Source: Planococcus sp. MB-3u-03 (GTDB lineage Bacteria > Bacillota > Bacilli > Bacillales_A > Planococcaceae). Taken from it: a DNA stretch of 64,000 nucleotides. Position 1 is the first letter of the stretch. Each line of letters starts with the position of its first letter. The notes under the pieces were generated by a model that made no database searches, was not told where the DNA came from, and saw only the letters and a list, made by a program, of their open reading frames with translations. A program made the translations under genes and the position numbers. The stretch lies in assembly GCF_002833405.1 (NCBI RefSeq), contig NZ_CP025123.1, forward strand, positions 65,322-129,321, written 5' to 3'. This document shows, piece after piece, positions 32,471 through 43,164 of this stretch.

Positions 32471-32647
32471 GTGGCGAAGATTTTATATCTAATTCGATGC
32501 ACAGTCTGTAAGAGACGCATTAAGAATAATGAATCTTATACTTTTTGGGAGAAAGAACATTATTGCAAGACATGCTTTGATGCCTACATGGAAATTATCG
32601 ACCCCCAAAATTTTTTAAGCAAAGAAATTAAGAATGGCGATGAATAA
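32471..32647 (+). CDS. Small LIM-like zinc-ribbon protein (58 aa)
   Basis: GTG 32471 follows CGGAGGAAAATCT. Cys pairs CTVC (residues 10-13) and CKTC (32-35) with a His at 30 form a zinc ribbon. Function unknown; the second such mini-protein in the window. Confidence 0.6.
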   Translation: MAKILYLIRCTVCKRRIKNNESYTFWEKEHYCKTCFDAYMEIIDPQNFLSKEIKNGDE

Positions 32648-32687
32648 AAAATGAAAATGCTAATATATGTATAAAGGATGGTATAAA

Positions 32688-32966
32688 TTGAAGAGTACAG
32701 GTATCGTAAGAAGAGTAGATCAACTGGGAAGAATCGTTATTCCCAAAGAACTTCGCAAAATCACTAATATGGATATCGGCGCACCAGTTGAAATCTTTAT
32801 GGATGGAGATTTCATTAACTTGAGAAGATATCAAACTACTCGTGCTTGCGTGATCACTGGGGAAATGTCTGAATTGAACAAAGAATTTGCACCTGGGTTG
32901 GTTCTAAGCCCTCAAGGCGCAGATATCTTGTTTAATCGGTTAGAAAAAGAGAGGAAGGATGCTTAG
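32688..32966 (+). CDS. AbrB-family transition-state-type regulator
   Basis: TTG 32688 (ribosome site AAAGGATGG) gives a start MKSTGIVRRVDQLGRIVIP that is canonical for AbrB; the ATG at 32667 overlaps the ribosome site. The swapped-hairpin DNA-binding domain occupies residues 1-50. The rest (TTRACVITGEMSELNKEF...) is the usual AbrB C-terminal oligomerisation part. 92 residues is the normal length. Plasmid AbrB homologues can silence transfer or sporulation-linked genes. Confidence 0.88.
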   Translation: MKSTGIVRRVDQLGRIVIPKELRKITNMDIGAPVEIFMDGDFINLRRYQTTRACVITGEMSELNKEFAPGLVLSPQGADILFNRLEKERKDA

Positions 32967-32968
32967 TA

Positions 32969-33118
32969 ATGAATAAAACGGAGTATTTTAGGCAGGGGAT
33001 AATCACTCCATCTGTAAAGGAGTATAGAAAGTTCCTTGAGACTAATCTAAATATCGTGATTATTGCTGTAAATATGTTTAAAGATGATTGCATTCTGCTA
33101 ACTTATAAAGAACAATAA
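32969..33118 (+). CDS. Small protein (49 aa) after abrB
   Basis: ATG 32969 lies directly after the AbrB stop, with GAGAGGAAGGAT upstream. Reads MNKTEYFRQGIITPSVKEYR and ends at 33118. No family recognised. Confidence 0.5.
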   Translation: MNKTEYFRQGIITPSVKEYRKFLETNLNIVIIAVNMFKDDCILLTYKEQ

Positions 33119-33256
33119 TTTAATTATGCGTCTCAAATGCATTTTTCATCCGGTATGCAGAAAAAGATCAATGCTCGCTGGCGCTCATGGTCAGACAACC
33201 AGAATTATTGGGTTAGCTTCAATACCTTACGGTAGCAGGTCGTGAAGAAAGTGATT

Positions 33257-33289
33257 GAGGGAGAACTAGTTTAGTTCTCCCTCATTTTT
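33257..33289 (+). terminator. Intrinsic terminator
   Basis: GAGGGAGAACTA pairs perfectly with TAGTTCTCCCTC around a 3-base loop, then ATTTTT. The 138 bases before it contain no convincing gene, and 33290-33594 holds none either. Confidence 0.85.
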
Positions 33290-33594
33290 CTCTATTAATT
33301 CAGACAAAATAACCAGCAGATTCTAGACAAATTTAGGCTTCATTAAAAGTCAGGCCACCGCACTTCAAGAAGGATAGATATTCTGTTAAAACAGTAGAGG
33401 AATGTCAGAACCTAAGGCATTACTTCTTACTGGATTTATTCGATTTCACTTATTCTACATCAAATCACACAATGAAATCTGCATTCATCTCAACTTTAAA
33501 ACAAAGGGAAAACTAAAAAAAGAGCAGCAAAGCCACTCTTTTCTAAAAATATCTATTCAGCAATTGTGCCAATTAATTGTAGATCATTAATGTT

Positions 33595-34093
33595 TTACCT
33601 TTGTATTGCTTTTATTCCTTCCTCCATAATTTTTTTACCTGCTTCTTTATGTTTGATACTAATAGCAATTCCTCCAAAGACCACAACTGTACCCATTGCG
33701 CCGAATGCCAATTTTCCTAACCAATCTCTTTGTTTGTCTGATTCTTTTTCTATCCTGTCATATACTTCAGATAGTTCTTCCCGAATCTTTTCTATTAATT
33801 CTGGGTCCTTTTCAGTTTCGTATCTTTTATTTAATGCATCAATTCTTTTTTCAAAGGATTTTATAACATCTTTTCCTAAACTTTGCGATGCTAAATCACT
33901 CAATGTCTTCATCATGGTAGGTAGTGCACCTGTAAGGTATTTATAATACTCTTTAATCAAAGTTTCATCTAATACATTATCAGCTGTAATTGCTGAAGAG
34001 GGAAGAAGTTCTAATATTTTTATATCGGACTTGGTTGGATTTTTCGGGTTGCTAATTCCTTCTTTTTAGAAATTCTTTGAATCCATCTTCCAT
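33595..34093 (-). pseudogene. Small membrane-anchored protein gene, one frameshift
   Basis: On the minus strand ATG 34093 begins MEDGFKEFLK; after one indel in an A-rich run at about 34060 it continues GISNPKNPTKSDIKILELL and joins the open frame from 33960 (EYYKYLTGALPTMMKTLSDL...) to 33595. The protein would have a coiled-coil middle (residues 75-115) and one membrane helix near the C-terminus (LAFGAMGTVVVFGGIAISI). Function unknown. Confidence 0.55.
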
Positions 34094-34241
34094 TAAGACA
34101 CACTCCATTCTTAAATTTTTATCTCTTTTAGCAATTTTGCTGAACATTAACTTTTCTTATCATGTAACTATTTAAATCAACATGCAAGTAAGCCATGAAT
34201 TAACAACTACATTAGAAACATCAAAAGAGATGCTTACTGTT

Positions 34242-34484
34242 TTAATGATTTTCCATATAATATTTGCAAGCCTCAATCATTTCTGTCAATGGGTTCATGC
34301 TGTTTAATTCCCTCCATGGAAGATTAACTTTCCTACTATCCACTACAGCTTTTCCTTTATATGATTCTTCATGGTTAGCCATTGTAATTTCCCAATTCCA
34401 CGTTTCAGACCATGTCCCACTACCGAAAGGTTTATTTTTCAATTTCTACTAATATAACCTCTGTATTAAAATTCTATGTTCCAC
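34242..34484 (-). pseudogene. Hypothetical small gene, probably frameshifted
   Basis: The open part (34442-34242) reads PFGSGTWSETWNWEITMANH and ends KYYMENH, but its TTG start lacks a ribosome site. Upstream on the same strand GAGGGGAGAAAAA precedes GTG 34484, and a different frame reads TEVILVEIEK into it, so one indel likely separates them. Function unknown. Bases 34485-34773 hold nothing else. Confidence 0.35.
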
Positions 34485-34773
34485 TTTTTCTCCCCTCTAT
34501 AGATTCATCCTTCAGAAAAGAATAAACACCTTTTGCTTCTAAAAGCATTATACATCAATCAAAATCGTCATTTCAAGATTGTTGAAGGTGAATAGATAAA
34601 AGTAACAGAAAGCTATGAGAACTGATGTATTGAGAATGCGAGTACTTATCATTAGCAATGATAAGTGCCTAATGCAAGTCTCATTTGGAATTATCTACAA
34701 TTTGGAAGCTCTTTTAATTAATATGCTGTATTGTTTATATAAGGAAATAATTTTAATGTAATTGGGAGATAGT

Positions 34774-37731
34774 ATGTCGAAGATAATACATAATGAAGAC
34801 TCTAGAGTTAAAATACCTGTACTTCTTCATTTTTAAGACTAGGTTATCATTACCAAACAAAAAGGCGTATATCGATAAGAGAAATAATATTTTGTTGATG
34901 TTTTAAAAGTCTATAAGAAATTAATAAGATAGAATATGAAGATAGTATTTTAGACAATTTAATAAAAGATAGCAGAGTTAACAGATAACTCTATTGATAA
35001 GGGTAAAGCTTTTATGAAAGAATTACTAGGTATCACAGTATCAAATTAATTGATCTCGAGACACCAGAAAACAACGATTTCAGAGTAGTTTCAGAACTTT
35101 CTTATCAGAAGGGCATAGTTTCTCCATTTAGACCCGACATTACGATACTAATCAATGGAATACCTATGGGGTTTTGGAAGTGAAAAACCTAACAATCCGC
35201 GAGGGATACCAGAAGAATTTAGTAGAATGAAAGCTAGAATGGCGATTTCAGATTTCAAGCATTTTTCAATCAAATGCAAATTTTAGGTTTTCAAATAACA
35301 TGTCATATAACGACAATGAAAAGTTAAACTACAAGGAAGCTTTACACTACTCCAAACGGAGAGAAAACATCTTTTAATAACTTCAGAGAAGAGAAAGAAA
35401 TTGGTATCTCCGAATATATAAGTGAATCCGACATAGTAACAGTACTCTCTGATAATAACGTTTTAGCAATCAAAGACACTCCAGAGTTTCAAACTAACCT
35501 AAGGGTCAATTCGAAGCAAATCGATTTGCTACATCATTGTTTTCAAACAGAGAATTATTTTTGATTAAATATGGAATTGTTTTTAGATTCTCCTAGAGAT
35601 GGATTCGACAAGCATATTATGCGTTATCCTCAGTTTTTGCTATCTTAAAATGTTGGAAGATCTTGAGAGGTATGAAAAGAGGGGTGTTATGGCATACACA
35701 GGGCTCAGGGAAAACAGCATTGTCTTACTTTGCCAGTAATGTTCTAAGAGACTATTATTCTAAAAACGTTGTAACAAAATTCTTTTTATAGTAGATCGAT
35801 TAGATCTTCTTAATCAAGCATCTGTTGAATTTGCAAGTCGAGGCATGTCAATTGCTAATATTAATACAAGAGAAGACTTTACTAGAAACATTAAATCGTC
35901 AGTTATAACTTCTTCAGGAACTCCTGGAGGAAGTTATAAGGAGACCATGAATGTAGTGAATATCCAGAAGTTTTCGGATGATTCTACAGTTGATAACGAG
36001 ATCGATCAAAATATCCAACGAATCTATTTTTAGATGAAGTCCATAGAGGTTACAAGCCAAGTGGCACTTTTCTAGCTAACTTGATTGGGTCCGATCCAGA
36101 CGCATTATTCATTGGTTTAACGGGAACTCCTATTCTTAAAGAAAAGTTTAAGACTACAGATTTATTTAATGGCTATATCCATAAATACTATTACAATAAA
36201 TCAATTGCAGATGGATATACTTTGAAAATAAAAAGAAAATATCTCTACTCAATTTAGGAGTAATGTAAAAGAGTTATTAAAAATAGAAGAAAACAAGAAA
36301 ATTCCAAGCAAAAGTGGCAAGTAATTTCTAAAGCACCTGAGTTTGTCGAACATTTTGTAATTACATTGTTGAAGATTTTCTGCAGTTTAAAAAGTACACC
36401 AAAAATTCCTCAGTCGGATTTATGATTGTTTCTTCCTCCTCAGAACAAGCAAGAAGAATCCAAGAATGGTTTACAAACGAAGGAGTATTAAAACAGCATT
36501 AATTTTATATGATGAAGAGAATAATAAAAAGAACAAGAAGATTTCCGAGGTACAAAGAACAAAAATACCGGAGCTATAGAAAGTAAGTACGATGGCGTTA
36601 TTGTTTTAACATGCTTTAACTGGTTTTGATGCTCCACGATTAAAAAGCGTCTATATCTTATGAGAGAAATTAAGGAACATAGTCTTTTACAAACACTATC
36701 TAGAGTTAATAGACCGTATGAGGGGTTGGATTATGGCTATGTAGTGGATTTCGTAGATATTACCGAAGAATATGAAACGAACCGAAGATATCTTGAAGAA
36801 ATTAGAGCCGATTTGCAGTTGGATGCAGATTTGGGAATCGAAGATATATTTGTAGATACTGAAGAAATTAAAAGAAATTAAGATTAATTGAAAATCAACT
36901 TTTGTTTTACAGTTTTGATAACCTTGAAGAGTTCACTGGTCAAATAGAACATTTAGAAGAAAACCTTAAGAGAAGTGAAAGGTTTTTAGGTGAATACAAA
37001 GATTGTTATAATGAATTAAGAATAGGCCATGTGGACGTTTCTGACATTCCTATCGAACGCATCAGCAAAGCCTACATAGAGGTTTCCAATCGAGTTAATC
37101 TAAAAGTCTTAGAGCGTATGATTGACCGGGAGATGATCAAGTTGCTGATTTTGATTTGTCAGGATTGTTTATTGAGTTTCTCAAAGGCTTAACAATAGAT
37201 ATAGATTTTACAACAGAGAACGATGTATTAGATAGAGTAAATAATATTCAAAACGCATTTTCTGCAAATACAGACAAAAAGATACCAACTATATAAAAAT
37301 TCGTGAAAAGTATCAGGATTTGTTGAAACGGTTTAAAGACCATACTAAGACTGTTGCTGAAGTAAAAGAAATATTAATGGAAATGGAAGCATTAACAAAT
37401 GAGCTACTGATATTAAATTCAAAAGATAATGTTATGACAAGTAAGTACAAAGGCGAATTAGCTTATATGAGAGTTCATAAGAGATTATCCACTTCCTATA
37501 GTGGAAAATTAAATGACATAGAGATATTTAAAATAATGAGAGTTGATAACTGAAATTGAAGAAATAGGTGGACGTATGCATAAGCCAAACCTTAAAGCGA
37601 TTGAAAGAGATTTGAGAAGGCCTATCAGTATCGCTTTTAAGAAATTTGAAATAGCTCTTGATCCTAAAGAAATAGACCATATATTAGGCCAACTTATTGA
37701 AGAAAGATTTATGGGAGGCGCAACAATATAG
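34774..37731 (+). pseudogene. hsdR: Type I restriction enzyme R subunit, multiply frameshifted
   Basis: ATG 34774 has GGGAGATAGT upstream. Across several frames the translation follows HsdR: a RecB-like nuclease start (RVKIPVLLHF), Walker A with GVLWHTQGSGKTALSYF (about 35685), the DEAD-box region DEVHRGYKPSGTFLANLIG and FIGLTGTPILKEKF, motif V/VI around LLQTLSRVNRPYEGLDYGYV (36677), and a helical C-terminus to 37731. At least ten indels or stops interrupt it. HsdR cleaves unmodified DNA after ATP-driven translocation; this copy cannot be made as one chain unless the indels are assembly errors. Confidence 0.75.
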
Positions 37732-37747
37732 TTTAGTAACAGGACAG

Positions 37748-37775
37748 GTCGCTCTCAATAGACAGCGACTTTTTG
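37748..37775 (+). terminator. Intrinsic terminator after hsdR
   Basis: GTCGCT pairs with AGCGAC around a 10-base loop, followed by TTTTT. It also sits at the 3' side of the minus-strand gene that follows. Confidence 0.65.
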
Positions 37776-37818
37776 TTGTTTTAAAGGCAACATAAATTAA
37801 CTATAATAAGTAATTAAT

Positions 37819-37980
37819 TTAGTCTTTCTGAGAAGGTTCTTTGCTTAAATCTTTCAAGATAAGACTAGCAACGTAATTGCTAATAGAACGATTATTATTT
37901 TCGGCTTTTATTTCTAACTGATTTTAACATTTTTAGGTATAGTAACTTGTATTCTAATATTTTGATTAGAAATAGACATT
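37819..37980 (-). pseudogene. Small ribbon-helix-helix (CopG-like) gene, one frameshift
   Basis: On the minus strand AAAAAGAGGTGAGAAG precedes ATG 37980: MSISNQNIRIQVTIPKNV, then after a one-base shift LEIKAENNNRSISNYVASLI and a short basic end at 37819. The beta strand plus two helices fit an RHH DNA-binding protein, such as an antitoxin or repressor. It lies between hsdR and hsdM and divergently from hsdM, so it may control that operon. Confidence 0.5.
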
Positions 37981-38089
37981 CTTCTCACCTCTTTTTAGTA
38001 TATAATATTAAATGTGGAGATGTAAAGTGTGGTCAAAGTGACGTAACTGTGTTATAGTTTTATCGTTAAGAGAATTGGGAGGTAACACC

Positions 38090-39634
38090 ATGAGTCCAGA
38101 AGAATATATGGGAAAATAAAATTTATGATTGATGATTTGAAAGCCATGAGTACAGATCTTGGGCTTAGCAATACAGGTGATGAATATAAAATTATTGCCG
38201 AATTATTTACTTATAAATTTCTAAACGACAAGCTTTTATACGATTTTGAAAATCGGGATGATAAAATGAAAGCTTTGATATATTTGTTGATTTTGCTGAT
38301 TCTAATACGGCAAAATGAAAGAAGAACACTTGATTGATAGTCTATATCAAAAACAAAATAAACCAAACTTCCACCAAATACTAGATAAAGCACTTGTAGA
38401 AATAAGTGACATGAATAAAGATGTTTACGCTATTGAAACAATTTCAGGCAAAAACAGAATTTGTTTGAACCATTAGCTTCATATATACGAGACGAAAACA
38501 AAGAGAATGAACTTGCCAAGAGAGCAATTAATATTTTATCCAGACATAAATTTACTGGTATCTACAGTGGGGATTTGATTATTTTTCTAGTATTTTGAAT
38601 ACTTGATTAAAGATTACAATAAGGATTCAGGAAAATATGCTGAATACTTTACTCCAAGTTTCGCTGGAAATATAATGGCTGATATTTTATTTAATGACAC
38701 ACCTGTAACAAATGTATCCGTTTATGACCCAGCAGCAGGTTCAGGTACTTTGCTTTTGTCTATGGCAAATAAAATTGGAACTAATAATTGTACAATATAT
38801 TCAGGATATCTCGCAAAATCTACTCAGTTTTACGGATTAATTTAATATTAAATAAATTAGCTCATTCTCTTAATTATGTAATTGAAGGAATACTTTAATT
38901 AAACCTGCACATCGTTATTCGACAGATAAATTGCAGAAGTTCGATTTTATCGTAAGCAATCCACCTTTTAATATGGATTTTAGTTCTATTGTAGAAATCT
39001 TAAAAGCTGATCCATTCAATCGATTCTTTGCAGGCGTTCCTAATGTACCGAACAAAAGAAAGAAAGTATGGCAATTTACCAAATGTTTTACAACATATTA
39101 TGTCTTCACTTTCTGAAAAGGAAAAGCTGCTATTGTAGTTCCTACTGGTTTTGTTTCAGCAGCAAATGGAATACCATTGAAGATACGAAAGAAATGATTG
39201 ATGAAAACATGTTGCGTGCCGTTGTACATATGCCTGCAAATATCTTTGCTACTACAGGCACATCAGTTAGCATCTTGTTCCTCGATAAAACAAAAGAGAT
39301 GAAGAAGATGTGATGCTTCTAGATGCTTCCAATTTAGGTACGAAGACAAAGTTGAATGATGGACAACGCACATTATTATCTCCTACAGAAATTGCACATA
39401 TAATTGATACAACAAAAATCGGATTGAAATTCCAGACTTTTCTAAAGTGGTGTCTAGGGATTTAATAGAAGAGAATAGTTATTCAATTCAAGCTGGTCAA
39501 TATGTAGATTTAAAAGAAGAAGAAGTAAGGGTAGATGTAGATAAGGAGCTATTTTTGTTAAAACAAAGATTAAAAAGTCCTTAGAAGAATCGAAACATAT
39601 TGATGAAATTTTAAATCTATTTGAGGTGAAATAA
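38090..39634 (+). pseudogene. hsdM: Type I modification methyltransferase M subunit, frameshifted
   Basis: ATG 38090 follows GGGAGGTAACACC. Fragments follow HsdM: N-terminal helical domain, then EYFTPSFAGNIMADILF, SAM motif I YDPAAGSGTLLLSMANK (about 38725), FDFIVSNPPFNMDFSS with catalytic NPPF (38940-38975), and FATTGTSVSILFLDKTKE. The last codons end at TAA 39632-39634, one base before hsdS starts. Around eight indels interrupt it. Confidence 0.75.
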
Positions 39635-40862
39635 ATGCAAGAAATTGCGTTAGGAGAAATTTGTACGGTCATAACAGATGGAGCACATTACAGTCCTCCA
39701 ACTGTTATAAAAAGGACAACCTATTGCTTCTGTTAAAGATATGACAGATTACGGTATTAACCTATCTAGTTGTCGTTTGATATCGAAAAGACCAATTTGA
39801 AATTTTTTCAGAATCGGGTTGTAAACCTGAAATAGGAGATGTATTAATCGCTAAAGATGGAAGTTATTTGAAAAGGTTTTGTTGTGAAAGATAGTGCAGA
39901 TTATGTGTTACTGTCTTCAGTAGGTATTTTCCGTCCAGATACTGAAAAGTAAATTCTTATTTTTGAAATACTACTTTTTAAATGAAGAATTTCGAAATCA
40001 TGTAACTCGAGGGTACGTCACTGGAACGGCATTAAAAGAATTGTTTTAGATGCATTTAAGAGAATCAAAATTCACCTTCCTTCTTTGAGTGAACAAAATA
40101 AAATTGTTAGTCTAATTCGTCCATTCGATGAAAAATTAGAATTAATTTAGAATTGATTAAACAACTTGAGGAATATGCTGATGTTCTTTTCTATAAATGG
40201 TTTGTTGATTTCAATTTTCCGGGTTTAGATTAAAAAACCTTACAGAGACAATGAAGGAAAATGACTGAATTAGGTAAAAAGTAAATTCAAAGGGTTGGGA
40301 ATTAGGAATTGAAAGATTTAGGGAAATTGTAGGTGGCGCCACTCCATCGACTAGTAATCCTGAAAACTTTACAAAGTCCGGTATTCCTTGGATTACACAA
40401 AAGATTTGTCTTTGGACAAATCTGTATATATTCTAGAGGGTTAACTGATATCACAGAATTAGGTTATAAAAGTTCAAGTACCAAAATAATGCCGATTGGT
40501 TCTGTACTATTTACTTCCCGAGCTCCTATCGGTTACGTTGCAATTGCCGCTGAAGAGGTTTCAACGAATCAAGGTTTTAAATCAATTGTTCCTTTGAAAA
40601 CAGTACCAAGCGAGTTTCTTTATCTCTTATTGAAAAGGTTGGTGCCAATAATTGAAAGAAATGCAGGTGGTACAACATTCAAAGAAATTTCTACTAGTGG
40701 TATCTCGAAGATAAAGATTATAAAACCTTCCGAACTAATTTTAAAGAAATTTGAAAAGAAGTAAAACCAATATTTCGGAAGATAAAATCTGCAGAAAAGA
40801 AAATAAATTGCTTAAAGAAAAAAGATTTATTAATACATCAACTAGTTAGATGCAAACCTTAA
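39635..40862 (+). pseudogene. hsdS: Type I specificity S subunit, frameshifted
   Basis: ATG 39635 starts directly after the hsdM stop. Two target-recognition domains are visible: one from 39635 (LGEICTVITDGAHYSPP, ... AKDGSYLK) and one from about 40300 (VGGATPSTSNPENF, then SSTKIMPIGSVLFTSRAPIG, TNQGFKSIVPLKTVPSEFLY, SGISKIKI). HsdS sets the sequence recognised by the complex. Several indels interrupt it. Confidence 0.7.
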
Positions 40863-40889
40863 ACAATTTTCTGCTATTAAAAATACAAA

Positions 40890-40916
40890 AAGCGTCTACC
40901 TTAGTAGACGCTTATT
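40890..40916 (+). terminator. Intrinsic terminator after hsdS
   Basis: AAGCGTCTAC (40890-40899) pairs perfectly with GTAGACGCTT (40904-40913) around CTTA; the T-run is weak. Confidence 0.7.
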
Positions 40917-41019
40917 ATGTATTAAATTAAACCCGAACAAAGTGTACCTATAAATTCCGGCACTCCTTCCCCGTACAAACCGTAAAGGTTTATTTTCCTT
41001 GACATTAATATACAATACT

Positions 41020-41956
41020 TCAGTTCAGTTGGTCAACAATTTTGCTGAAAAATGTATATGCACTTACTAAACCCAGGTTTTGTTGATAAAATCTTTATTT
41101 CTTTTATTCTTTCCATAAGTTCAAGTAAATCTTGATTTGATTCTTTTGATACCTTCACTAATGATGTAATTTTCATAAAATATAAAACTGCTACCAGATC
41201 ATGAATTTTACGGTTTTCAGTTTATGATTTCTCATAGTACTTGAGATTGAAGAAATTTCTAATACATAATCAGAAATTACTTTTGTAGCTCTGTCAGCTC
41301 TATTTTCAGCAATATCCATTAAAATAGCTTGATTATGGGCAGCCGCATTATGAATATTCTTTACATGCTTTATCACTTTAGCAAGATTCAAAAATAATCA
41401 TCATTTTAGTGATCTTATAAGTATAAAATTCTATAAAGCGAACGAAAATTCCAAATTGCATAGTTTCCAGTAGCACCCATATTGGAGGATCTTTTTAGAT
41501 ACCGTTTATATAATTTTTCATTATAGTGAGTTTTCGCTGCACTTCCAGGCATGCAATCATCAGCAGTTAAATTTTCATGTTTGAAAATCTATCTACAATA
41601 TCATAGCCGTCAAGCTGTGTATTGTCGGTAATATCCTTCAATATTTTACTTTTAATGTATGTTCAATATCAAGACACATATGCAATAAGATATATCTCAA
41701 CCGCATATCGATTGTTGATAGGTCATACAAATATGAAAATTCAAGATTGTTGTATTTACCAACTGAATTTTCGAGAAATTCCTCTTATAAAAGTTAATTT
41801 ATAATAGTAGTTAGTATGTTGTAAAATGTTTTTGCATCCTCTTCATTAATGCCATTAAACTTAATGCCTTTTGCTTTCATATGAGTCATTAATTCTTCGT
41901 ATGTATTTTTACTTTAAGTGTTCTATTCAGTGTAATGTTAATCCCCTAGGACACAT
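41020..41956 (-). pseudogene. Abi_2 (AbiD/AbiF-type) abortive-infection protein, frameshifted
   Basis: Minus-strand fragments line up with the Abi_2 family: EELMTHMKAKGIKFNGINEE, NYYYKL, NNLEFSYLYDLSTIDMRLRY, HMCLDIEHTLKVKIL, DGYDIVDRFS, then NLAKVIKHVKNIHNAAAHNQ and FFSKIVDQLN ending at TGA 41022-41020. These proteins stop phage growth by killing or arresting the infected cell. At least five indels break the frame; the start is uncertain. It sits beside the type I restriction locus, forming a small defence island. Confidence 0.65.
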
Positions 41957-42042
41957 TTCTTATTTAGTATATATCAATCGAATATCGTTATGCATAATCC
42001 TATTATTATTAAAAAAGGGGGTATTTTGAAAAGTTCTTTCTA

Positions 42043-42660
42043 TTATAATAGCTTTGCTGGCTCTTCTTCGAGTGCTTTTACCAATTTATAAAAGCTAGTC
42101 TTTTTAACTCCGGCTTCTTGCATGGCTTCCACTGCAGTTAGTTCTCTAGCTTTCCATTTTCTATAAACCTCTTTAAATTCTTCTGAAACAAGAACAGGCG
42201 TCCTGCCAAACTGAATGCCATTTTGTAGCGCCAAGTCGATTCCTTCACGCTGCCGTTTTCGGATGCGTTCCCGTTCCTCTTCTGCCATCCAAGAAAGAAT
42301 CTGCAAAACCAAGTCGGCAATAAAAGTTCCCATACTGTCTTTGTATTGCGTCGTATCCAGTAACGGCATATCCAACACCACAATATCGGCTTCAATGTTT
42401 TTCGTGAGATCATTCCATTCCTGGAGGATTTCCTCTTTGTTCCGGCCGAACCGATCCAAGGAGTGGATATACAAAATGTCGCCCTTCCGAATAACTCGTT
42501 TCAATAATTGATAGTTCGCTCGTTCGAAGTTCTTTCCACTTTGTTTGTCTAAATATATATCTCGTCCATTGATGCCCATTTTTTTCATGGCTTCCAATTG
42601 ACGTCCTTCATTTTGATCTTTGCTGCTGACACGTATGTATCCAAATTTGCGATGTTCCAT
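42043..42660 (-). CDS. Serine recombinase (Tn3/plasmid-type resolvase)
   Basis: The intact 205-residue protein begins GYIRVSSKDQNEGRQ with the nucleophile Ser at about residue 12, followed by the IHSLDRFGRN catalytic-core motif, the long dimer helix (ADLVLQILSWMAEEERERIR) and a C-terminal helix-turn-helix (LTAVEAMQEAGVKKTSFYKL). It resolves cointegrates or plasmid dimers at the res site just upstream of its start. Its frame is undamaged, unlike the neighbouring genes. Confidence 0.9.
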   Translation of the reverse strand: MEHRKFGYIRVSSKDQNEGRQLEAMKKMGINGRDIYLDKQSGKNFERANYQLLKRVIRKGDILYIHSLDRFGRNKEEILQEWNDLTKNIEADIVVLDMPLLDTTQYKDSMGTFIADLVLQILSWMAEEERERIRKRQREGIDLALQNGIQFGRTPVLVSEEFKEVYRKWKARELTAVEAMQEAGVKKTSFYKLVKALEEEPAKLL

Positions 42661-42706
42661 AATTCACCTCTATAAACGATTCTTTTCTCTCATTATACCT
42701 GAAAAC

Positions 42707-42830
42707 CGTTCGTAAAAGTGTATGTAAATTCGCGAACGTTCGTAAAGTGTTTTTATACGTTTACGAACGTCTTTTCAGGTCATTTTCGGCTGTTTCCAAA
42801 GCGTTCGTAAAAGTGTACTTTTACGAACGC
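42707..42830. promoter_or_regulatory. res site of the serine resolvase (three inverted-repeat subsites)
   Basis: The unit CGTTCGTAAA recurs in inverted pairs: about 42707-42738, 42734-42771 and 42801-42830. The last is GCGTTCGTAAAAGT / ACTTTTACGAACGC around a 2-base centre. Three subsites with 12-bp half-sites just upstream of a resolvase gene is the standard res layout; crossover at one subsite and autorepression are expected. Confidence 0.75.
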
Positions 42831-42861
42831 TTTTAATAAAGAACAACTTATACTAAGCATC

Positions 42862-42935
42862 TGAACTGAATTCCAAACGGTAGACACTTAAAATGTATTT
42901 GATATTGGGGGTTCTGTTCAGATAATCTAGTGTAT
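42862..42935 (+). mobile_element. Degenerate left-end remnant of an IS3-family element
   Basis: TGAACTGAATTCC, then GGTAGACACTT, aligns with the left end of the IS3-family element at 57938 (TGAACCGCACCCC, GGTAGACACTT), and similarity continues about 40 bases. The body of this copy is gone. The remaining 42936-43156 is AT-rich without a gene. Confidence 0.5.
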
Positions 42936-43156
42936 AGCTCCTTTCAAATGTTAAGAATACTAATTATATTCACACAGCATACTTAGTGCTGATCTTTCAA
43001 TATTTTTCCTTTAATGTCATCAAATATTCTAACATTTTTTTAAACTGAATATTTGGTATTTAATTAAACTCAAAGAAGACATTTATAAATAGGCTTTAAT
43101 TTATTTGCAATTTTACTGGTTGCTCACTGTAATCAGACAACCGTGTCACTGCAGGT

Positions 43157-43164
43157 GATAAAAT
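43157..43164 (+). repeat. 8-bp direct repeat, left outer end of the composite transposon
   Basis: GATAAAAT abuts the left terminal repeat of ISL3 copy 1. The same 8 bases abut the right terminal repeat of ISL3 copy 2 at 61372-61379. Confidence 0.75.

Noticed and set aside
33138..33236. Short frame between the small gene and the terminator at 33.26 kb
   Set aside because: It starts without a ribosome site and is only about 32 codons.
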